In this document: one piece after another, positions 26,456 through 31,700 of the stretch
How positions within the stretch are numbered: the stretch's first letter is position 1
Layout: every line of letters begins with the position of its first letter
Origin: a virus
Direction: 5' to 3' (one strand)
Virus record (IMG/VR): IMGVR_UViG_3300048597_000646
Coordinates: 1-31,700 of that record
Length of the DNA stretch: 31,700 bases
Translations under genes and position numbers: made by a program
Notes under the pieces: model-generated
What the model saw: only the letters and a program-made list of their open reading frames with translations
Databases searched by the model: none
What the model was told of the DNA's origin: nothing

Positions 26456-29365
26456 ATGCCACCAGTCGCCGCTGCTGTAGCTGGAAGTTTAAGCAGTTAT
26501 TTTGCAGGTATTACACTTAGTGGATTGATCGCCAATGCCATTTTGAGCTTTGCGGGCAACTTTGTGCTTGGCGCACTTTCTAAAGCTATTGCAGGGAAAC
26601 CAAAACAATCAGGTAATGCCGCATTTAATCAAGAGCGCACACAGCTTATTAGGCAGGCAATTACTGCGCGCCGCATTGTATATGGCACCACTAAACTTTC
26701 TGGTGCGCTGGTTTTTGCTGAATCTACCAGTAACGGCGCAAATGCAGCCAAGCCAGCAAAAGCTAATAAAATGATGCATTTCGTTATTGCTATTACTGGG
26801 CATGAATCTGAATCCATTGAAAAGATTTATTTGAACGAAATACAGCTCACCCTTGATGTCAACGGGTTTGCCACGAATGCGCCTTATGGAAAAACAGTTA
26901 CCAATGATGTAAACTTAACGGCTAACATTGCAAATATAGTGGTTTTAAGCGGAGTTGCCACTTGCACAACTCATACTAACCATGGATTTCAGGTTGGCGA
27001 TATAGCGCGTATTACAGGTATGGATTCAAGAGTTACAGGAAGCTTTACAATCACAGGTGTTACTGCAAATACATTTACTTTCAACAGTGTTTCGCGCAAT
27101 GCAACGTATAGCGGTACAACATCCCCAAGATCCATTACATCCGTCAATCGTATTACATCATCAATACAAAGTTATGTGCGGGTAGAAAAATTTCTAGGTG
27201 GTAGTAATCAGGCAGCAAGCAGCCAGTTGATCAATGATGTGGGAAGTTTGTGGACAAATAATCACAGGCTGCGCGGCGTTACGTATATTTACATCAGGTT
27301 TGAGCACGATAATGATGTTTTCCCTACGGGTGTGCCGAATCCATCTGTATTGTTAAAGGGGAAGAGGGTGTATGATCCGCGTGATGGTTTGACAAAATGG
27401 AGCGATAACTGGGCGCTGTGTGTACGCGATTATTTACTTACTGCAAAAATAGCGACTGCCAGTGAGATTGATGAAGATAGCGTTATCACAGCTGCTAATA
27501 TTTCAGATGAGCTGGTAGTGCTTGCTGGAGGTGGGACTGAAAAACGTTACACCTGTAATGGAATGATAGAAACGGATCGCAAAAAGAAAGATATATTGCA
27601 GGAAATGCTTACGGCTGGTGCAGGTAAAATTGTATATACGGGTGGAAAGTGGAGTATTATTGCAGGGGCATGGCAAACACCTGCGGCAGATGCACTTACA
27701 GAAGATGATTTGGATGGTGGAATCTCTACTACTACACGCATTTCTAAACGCGAATTATTTAATGCCGTGAAAGGTGTACATGTTTCTGCGGCAACCGCTT
27801 ATCAATCCACCGATTTTCCAGTGGTAACAAATAGCACTTACCTTGCAGAAGATAATAACGAGAGAAACTGGAAAGATATTGAGCTGCCATTTACCACATC
27901 CGCATCCATGGCGCAGAGAATTGCTAAAATTGAACTTGAAAAAGCGCGCCAGCAAATAACTACCCATTGGCCATGTAAATTAACCGCAATGCGATATAAA
28001 GCGGGTGACGTTATCCCAGTAACTTATGATCGCTATGGGTGGAACAACAAGCCTTTTGAAATTGTTGATTGGCAATTTGCAATAAGAAATGAAGGCGAAT
28101 CCAGTCGTCTAGGTGTAAATTTATCATTGAGAGAAACTGCATCAGGTGTTTATGACTGGAATAATGGTGAGGAAACCACTTTTGACCTATCACCAAATAC
28201 CAATCTGCCAAGTGCATTTAACGTGTTGCCCCCTGGAATGCCAAGTATTACGGAATCATTATATTCAACCCGTGATGGATCTGGTGCAAAAGCAAAAGCC
28301 ATAGTTTCATGGAGTGCAAATAATATCAGTACCACAACAGATACATATCAACTTGAATATCGCAATATATTTGATGCCGAGTGGTCAATAGTGCCAACAA
28401 CCAGCGGCACCACTTATGAAATATTTGATATAACGCCAGGGCGCTATGATTTTCGCGTGAAGGCAATTAACCGCCTTGGCGTTTCTTCTGAATATACACC
28501 GCGCGTGACGCAGGAAATCTATGGATTGTTAGCGCTGCCTGCGGATATAACAGGCTTATCATTGCAGGCTATATCAAGCATTGCTCTATTCCGCTGGGAT
28601 GTACACCCAGATTTGGATGTGCGTGAAGGCGGCAAAATACTGATTCGCCATAATGAAGCAATGAGTGGAGTAAACTGGGCAAACTCTTACACAATCAGCG
28701 AGGCCATCCCAGGCAATGGCAATATGGCAACCACTGAGTTAAAAGCAGGCACTTATTTATTCCGCGCGATGGATTCATCCGGTCAGCTTTCTGTAAATGC
28801 CACAACAATTACCTCAAAAGATGCGACATTGACAGAATTCACTACACTTACTACGTTGCAGGAAGATCCGCTGTTTACAGGCACTCATACCAATACCCTA
28901 GCAGATGAAAGTGTTTTAAAACTTACTGGTGCTGGCCTGATTGATGATGTTTCTGATTTTGATAGCTTAGAAAGTATTGATGATTTAGGTGGCGTAATTG
29001 ACACCGGCACTTATTATTTTGATGCAGGTATTGACCTTGGAACAGTAAAGCGCGTACGAATTGAAACCAGTATTGAAATGCTGGCAGTAAATGTAAATGA
29101 TTTAATTGATAGCCGCACTAACAATATAGATGACTGGCTTGATTTTGATGGCACCGTGGACGGTGCATCAGTGGATGTATATGTCGAAGTACGCGAAACT
29201 GACGATAATCCCAGCAGCTCCCCTACATGGAGCGATTGGAAACGTGTAAGTGTGGCAGATTATTTTACACGTGGGCTAGAGTTTCGCGCCATCCTTACTT
29301 CAAATGACCCTGCTTATAATGTGAATGTATCACGGTTGCGTGTAGCTATTAAAGAAGTGGTATAA
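26456..29365 (+). CDS. Central tail fibre/tip protein, gpJ-like (969 aa)
   Basis: The N-terminus has a glycine-rich hydrophobic stretch ('LSGLIANAILSFAGNFVLGALSKAI') and the sequence 'ARRIVYGTTKLSGALVFAEST' found in J-type tip proteins. Residues about 156-215 ('VVLSGVATCTTHTNHGFQVGDIARITGM') look like an inserted small beta domain, similar to FCCH-type domains. Residues about 592-690 form a fibronectin type III domain ('TYQLEYRNIFDAEWSIV...YDFRVKAINRLGVSSEY'). The C-terminal 250 residues vary and probably carry receptor contacts. It is shorter than lambda J (1132 aa). The protein forms the tip that contacts the host. Confidence 0.88.
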   Translation: MPPVAAAVAGSLSSYFAGITLSGLIANAILSFAGNFVLGALSKAIAGKPKQSGNAAFNQERTQLIRQAITARRIVYGTTKLSGALVFAESTSNGANAAKPAKANKMMHFVIAITGHESESIEKIYLNEIQLTLDVNGFATNAPYGKTVTNDVNLTANIANIVVLSGVATCTTHTNHGFQVGDIARITGMDSRVTGSFTITGVTANTFTFNSVSRNATYSGTTSPRSITSVNRITSSIQSYVRVEKFLGGSNQAASSQLINDVGSLWTNNHRLRGVTYIYIRFEHDNDVFPTGVPNPSVLLKGKRVYDPRDGLTKWSDNWALCVRDYLLTAKIATASEIDEDSVITAANISDELVVLAGGGTEKRYTCNGMIETDRKKKDILQEMLTAGAGKIVYTGGKWSIIAGAWQTPAADALTEDDLDGGISTTTRISKRELFNAVKGVHVSAATAYQSTDFPVVTNSTYLAEDNNERNWKDIELPFTTSASMAQRIAKIELEKARQQITTHWPCKLTAMRYKAGDVIPVTYDRYGWNNKPFEIVDWQFAIRNEGESSRLGVNLSLRETASGVYDWNNGEETTFDLSPNTNLPSAFNVLPPGMPSITESLYSTRDGSGAKAKAIVSWSANNISTTTDTYQLEYRNIFDAEWSIVPTTSGTTYEIFDITPGRYDFRVKAINRLGVSSEYTPRVTQEIYGLLALPADITGLSLQAISSIALFRWDVHPDLDVREGGKILIRHNEAMSGVNWANSYTISEAIPGNGNMATTELKAGTYLFRAMDSSGQLSVNATTITSKDATLTEFTTLTTLQEDPLFTGTHTNTLADESVLKLTGAGLIDDVSDFDSLESIDDLGGVIDTGTYYFDAGIDLGTVKRVRIETSIEMLAVNVNDLIDSRTNNIDDWLDFDGTVDGASVDVYVEVRETDDNPSSSPTWSDWKRVSVADYFTRGLEFRAILTSNDPAYNVNVSRLRVAIKEVV

Positions 29366-29366
29366 T
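29358..29366 (+). promoter_or_regulatory. Extended -10 promoter candidate before the fibre and lysis genes
   Basis: TGGTATAAT is a full consensus extended -10 element, at the very end of the J-like gene. A weak TTGCGT (29336-29341) lies 19 bases upstream. Transcripts would start near 29373, about 55 bases before the fibre gene. A 15-base palindrome (TCTGAAT-A-ATTCAGA, 29394-29408) lies in the leader and could be an operator. Confidence 0.45.
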
Positions 29367-29426
29367 TTAGTATCTCCCATATACGCAATTTTCTCTGAAT
29401 AATTCAGACAACAACCGAGGGGTTTT

Positions 29427-30125
29427 ATGTCTGAGGATTTTCTTTTATCTAACCAAAATGGCGGGGGTTTTCGCACGGAATTAAATCTTATACTTGCAGA
29501 AATACTAAGAACAGGTCGCGGCAACTCACGCCCTACTACCGTTGCAGATGGCAGGCTATGGGTGGATGATAACACACCATCATCAACTGTTTGGACATTA
29601 TACATGGTTGATGGTGCTGATGATATAGTAATTGGCACCATAAATACTACCGCGCACACATTTGCACCTGCTGGCTACGCTATTCTTGATGAAGATAACA
29701 TGGCTTCCAACAGCGCAACCGCGCTGGCAACGCAGCAAAGTATCAAAGCCTATGTAGATGCCTCCGTTCCATCAGTGCCAACACTTGCACATAACTCATA
29801 CACACCAACAGCAACTAACGTTTCAAACGTTGCATCCTCATCACCTTATGAAACAAGATATCTTCGTATCGGAGATATAATAAGTCTAAGCGGCGCAGTG
29901 GATGTTACGCCGGCTGGTACTGGTAATTGTCAATTAGGTATTTCAATACCAGTCGCATCTGCTTTTACGACATTAGTACAAGCATCCGGCACTATTGTGG
30001 CTTCCAACAATGACCGTGGATATGTTGCTGCGGATGCCACGAATGATCGGCTGCAATTGCAGTGGAGTGCATCTTCAACATCAGTGACTACGTTGTGGTG
30101 GAACGCAATTTATAGAATCATTTAG
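29427..30125 (+). CDS. Tail fibre protein (232 aa)
   Basis: The N-terminal half anchors ('GGGFRTELNLILAEILRTGRGNSRPTTVADGRLWVDD'), and the middle has the fibre signature 'DEDNMASNSATALATQQSIKAYVDA'. The C-terminal ~100 residues ('RYLRIGDIISLSGAVDVTPAGTGNCQLGISIPVAS') resemble a strand-rich head domain that may bind the receptor. A CCGAGGGG ribosome-binding site precedes it. It is separated from J by 61 bases containing a promoter candidate. No fibre-assembly chaperone gene is recognised next to it. Confidence 0.8.
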   Translation: MSEDFLLSNQNGGGFRTELNLILAEILRTGRGNSRPTTVADGRLWVDDNTPSSTVWTLYMVDGADDIVIGTINTTAHTFAPAGYAILDEDNMASNSATALATQQSIKAYVDASVPSVPTLAHNSYTPTATNVSNVASSSPYETRYLRIGDIISLSGAVDVTPAGTGNCQLGISIPVASAFTTLVQASGTIVASNNDRGYVAADATNDRLQLQWSASSTSVTTLWWNAIYRII

Positions 30126-30153
30126 AAGTTATGCGTATTCAAGGGTATTAGTA

Positions 30154-30699
30154 ATGATAGGATTTATTTCAGGCATCACCAATGCCTTACGCGGCAAAGG
30201 TTTCATTAAAACGTGGGTGTTTAATGCCGCCGTAGGTAGTTTTATTGCTGGATACACAGTGAATGGAATAGCCTTTTCCCCGCTGTATCATATTGCATGT
30301 TGCATTATCGGCGTTGCTATCTGGAAATCTAGGGGATGGGGGCTGTATTTTTCGGCATTTAACGGTTACTGGGATAGAACGCAAACAGAAGTGCGGTGGA
30401 TAGATTCAATAGGATACAAAATTGTACCTTTTGTCGATGCACATAATTTGAGAACCAACCGGATGCGCGGCCTTATATGCATGGCCTTTCGTGGTGCAGC
30501 ATATTCCGCGCCACTATTTATTTATCTGGGATTCGTACTGCATCCGCTTTCTTTTTTCCTGTGGCTACTGATGGTAATGCAGGGCGTATTTTACTGGGCG
30601 GCATACTGGGTTAAAAATGATTTCAATGGTGGCTTGCAGGTGTCTGCGGCTGAGATTGCAACTGTTTGGTTTATGGTCGATTTGATAGGGCTGCTATGA
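30154..30699 (+). CDS. Multi-pass membrane protein (181 aa)
   Basis: It has about four to five hydrophobic segments: near residues 20-40, 43-58, 108-127 and 130-150, and a final one at 165-181. No family is recognised. It starts the lysis gene cluster, so a holin-related or envelope-modifying role is possible, but the length is unusual for a holin. Its stop overlaps the next ATG as ATGA. It could also be a lysogenic conversion factor carried between fibre and lysis genes. Confidence 0.65.
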   Translation: MIGFISGITNALRGKGFIKTWVFNAAVGSFIAGYTVNGIAFSPLYHIACCIIGVAIWKSRGWGLYFSAFNGYWDRTQTEVRWIDSIGYKIVPFVDAHNLRTNRMRGLICMAFRGAAYSAPLFIYLGFVLHPLSFFLWLLMVMQGVFYWAAYWVKNDFNGGLQVSAAEIATVWFMVDLIGLL

Positions 30700-30929
30700 G
30701 CGAAGAAAAAGAAAAAACGCGGGATGAAAAGATAGACAGCATTTTATTGTTGGAATCTAAACTCACTCGCATGGTTGAACTGTTTGAAGCCATAGAATCG
30801 GCGCTAAACGTTTTTGTTAAACTGGGTGAAGCGCTTAAATGGTTGATAGGGCTTGCTGCCGCATTTGTGGCAGGCTGGGCGCTTTTAAAAGGCATGTTTA
30901 ATGGTCAGGGATTTTACCATGAGCGTTAA
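30696..30929 (+). CDS. Small coiled-coil membrane protein, candidate holin (77 aa)
   Basis: The start at 30696 overlaps the upstream stop. Residues 1-20 are highly charged and helical (MSEEKEKTRDEKIDSILL), and residues about 48-65 ('WLIGLAAAFVAGWALLKGM') form one membrane segment. It overlaps the endolysin gene by 11 bases. The combination of size, one membrane segment and position just before the endolysin fits a class III-like holin or pinholin. Direct evidence is missing, since holins lack conserved motifs. Confidence 0.6.
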   Translation: MSEEKEKTRDEKIDSILLLESKLTRMVELFEAIESALNVFVKLGEALKWLIGLAAAFVAGWALLKGMFNGQGFYHER

Positions 30930-31386
30930 AAAGAAAATAACAGTTGGTGTTTCCGCAGGCAGTATCGCTCTTGCCGCTCCACTTATTGCCTACTGGGAAG
31001 GGTACAGCGGCAAGGCTTATTATGATGTAGTGGGCATCCCCACACAATGCTACGGTGACACCAAGCACGTTGAATTTGATAGGATAAAAAGTAAGGAAGA
31101 ATGCCAGCTGCTACTGCGCGAAGAAATATTATTATACGCACGCGCTGTAACCAGCGCTATTCACACACCTCTTGGCGATAATCAAAAAGCCGCCTTTACC
31201 TCATGGACTTACAATGTAGGCATTGGTGCAATGCAGAAATCTACTTTGGTTAGAAAAGCAAACGCTGGTGATCTGCGCGGCGCGTGCAACGAACTGCTAC
31301 GTTGGAATAAAGCAGGTGGTGTTTCGTGGCGGGGATTAACCAAAAGGCGTGAAGCGGAGCGTGATTTATGCTTACAGGGCTTATAA
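30919..31386 (+). CDS. Endolysin, GH24 lysozyme with SAR-like N-terminus (155 aa)
   Basis: The start at 30919 gives a basic N-terminus (KKK) followed by a weakly hydrophobic Gly/Ala/Ser-rich stretch (about residues 8-25), the form of a signal-anchor-release sequence. The catalytic triad of T4-type lysozymes is in place: Glu27, Asp36 and Thr42 with the 8- and 5-residue spacing. Cys44 and other cysteines may rearrange after release. 'FTSWTYNVGIGAMQKSTLVRKANAG' and 'GLTKRREAERDLC' are typical of R-type lysozymes. It degrades peptidoglycan at the end of infection. Confidence 0.92.
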   Translation: MSVKKKITVGVSAGSIALAAPLIAYWEGYSGKAYYDVVGIPTQCYGDTKHVEFDRIKSKEECQLLLREEILLYARAVTSAIHTPLGDNQKAAFTSWTYNVGIGAMQKSTLVRKANAGDLRGACNELLRWNKAGGVSWRGLTKRREAERDLCLQGL

Positions 31387-31700
31387 AGTTTATTGGTTTC
31401 ATCGGTAAATATTGGCAGGCATTTGCCGCCATTGGTTTTGGTGCCTTCTGTTTTATTTGGGGTTGGCAATGGAGCAGCAACCAATGCGAGGCAGAAAAAA
31501 AAGCCGCCGCCTTGCAATTTGCGGTGCAAGCAAACCAGAAATCATTGGCATACGAAGAAACCATCAAGCGCCTGCATGAAAAAAGCCGCAGCAACCGCGA
31601 AAGGATTATTTATGAAACCAATAAGCCTGATTATCATTGCATCATCCCTGCTAACGGGGTGCAGCTTTATCAATCCGCCTTATCCAGTGATTCCCGCTAA
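31368..31700 (+). CDS. Rz: Inner-membrane spanin Rz-like (110 aa)
   Basis: The N-terminus has one membrane segment (about residues 16-34, 'YWQAFAAIGFGAFCFIWGW'), followed by a charged helix ('EAEKKAAALQFAVQANQKSLAYEETIKRLHEKSRSNRERIIYET') that would span the periplasm. It overlaps the endolysin gene by 19 bases and ends at the last base of the window. With the nested Rz1 gene it forms the complex that fuses inner and outer membranes in lysis. Confidence 0.85.
   Translation: MLTGLIKFIGFIGKYWQAFAAIGFGAFCFIWGWQWSSNQCEAEKKAAALQFAVQANQKSLAYEETIKRLHEKSRSNRERIIYETNKPDYHCIIPANGVQLYQSALSSDSR
31612..31700 (+). CDS. Rz1: Rz1-like outer-membrane spanin lipoprotein, nested in Rz and cut by the window end
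   Basis: In a different frame inside Rz, ATG at 31612 follows AAAGGA and begins a signal sequence ending in the lipobox LLTGC (Cys17). After it comes a proline-rich run (NPPYPVIPA), typical for Rz1. The gene continues beyond base 31700, so its end is unknown. Its overlap with Rz is the classic lambda arrangement. Confidence 0.8.
   Translation, partial: MKPISLIIIASSLLTGCSFINPPYPVIPA

Overview
The window is a nearly continuous genome segment of a temperate, long-tailed (siphovirus-like) dsDNA phage with lambda-type architecture. The host is most likely an alphaproteobacterium. The main reason is the phage-encoded GapR/DUF2312 protein (13009-13494), a family largely confined to Alphaproteobacteria. 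Tail-tip genes resembling those of gene-transfer agents and alphaproteobacterial prophages (24870-26454) agree with this. The DNA is moderately AT-rich by eye. I see no rRNA, tRNA, IS element or host housekeeping gene.

Layout. (1) 1-2881 is a lysogeny/immunity region. An S24-type repressor gene reads leftward, followed by four tightly packed genes: two lipoproteins, a small helical protein and a membrane protein. A Cro-like gene reads rightward and appears to be leaderless. Five variants of a TACC-N5-GGTA operator form two clusters, one beside cro and one 2 kb away. The far cluster overlaps a leftward promoter that feeds a three-gene ATGA-coupled operon ending in an AlpA/excisionase-like gene. 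(2) 3038-6880 is an early rightward operon of small, mostly translationally coupled genes, ending in a lambda-O-like initiator gene that carries palindromic iterons, the candidate origin. (3) 6921-11628 is a receptor-binding/virion-accessory block, including a protein of at least 26 tandem 14-residue repeats. (4) 11761-14840 holds a dNTP-diphosphohydrolase domain protein, a leftward NYN-domain gene, the GapR-like gene, a tyrosine integrase and small ORFs. (5) 14841-23221 is the head and neck module: TerS, TerL, a gpW-like connector, portal, fused prohead protease and capsid, connectors, tail terminator, tail tube and G/GT chaperones with a -1 frameshift. (6) 23233-30125 holds the tape measure, tail tip, central J-like protein and a fibre. 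(7) 30154-31700 is the lysis cassette: membrane proteins, SAR-like endolysin and embedded Rz/Rz1, with Rz1 running off the end.

How it works together. Repressor binding at both operator clusters would silence cro and the replication operon on one side and the AlpA operon on the other. The lipoprotein/membrane genes behind the repressor would be expressed in lysogens, a rex-like position that suits superinfection exclusion or lysogenic conversion. Morphogenesis follows lambda order (Nu1-A-W-B-C/E-FII-U-V-G/T-H-M-L-K-J). Because the integrase sits mid-segment with phage genes on both sides, the sequence may represent free or circularised phage DNA rather than an integrated prophage cut at attL/attR.

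Functions are assigned from motifs and gene order read by eye; no database search was run.
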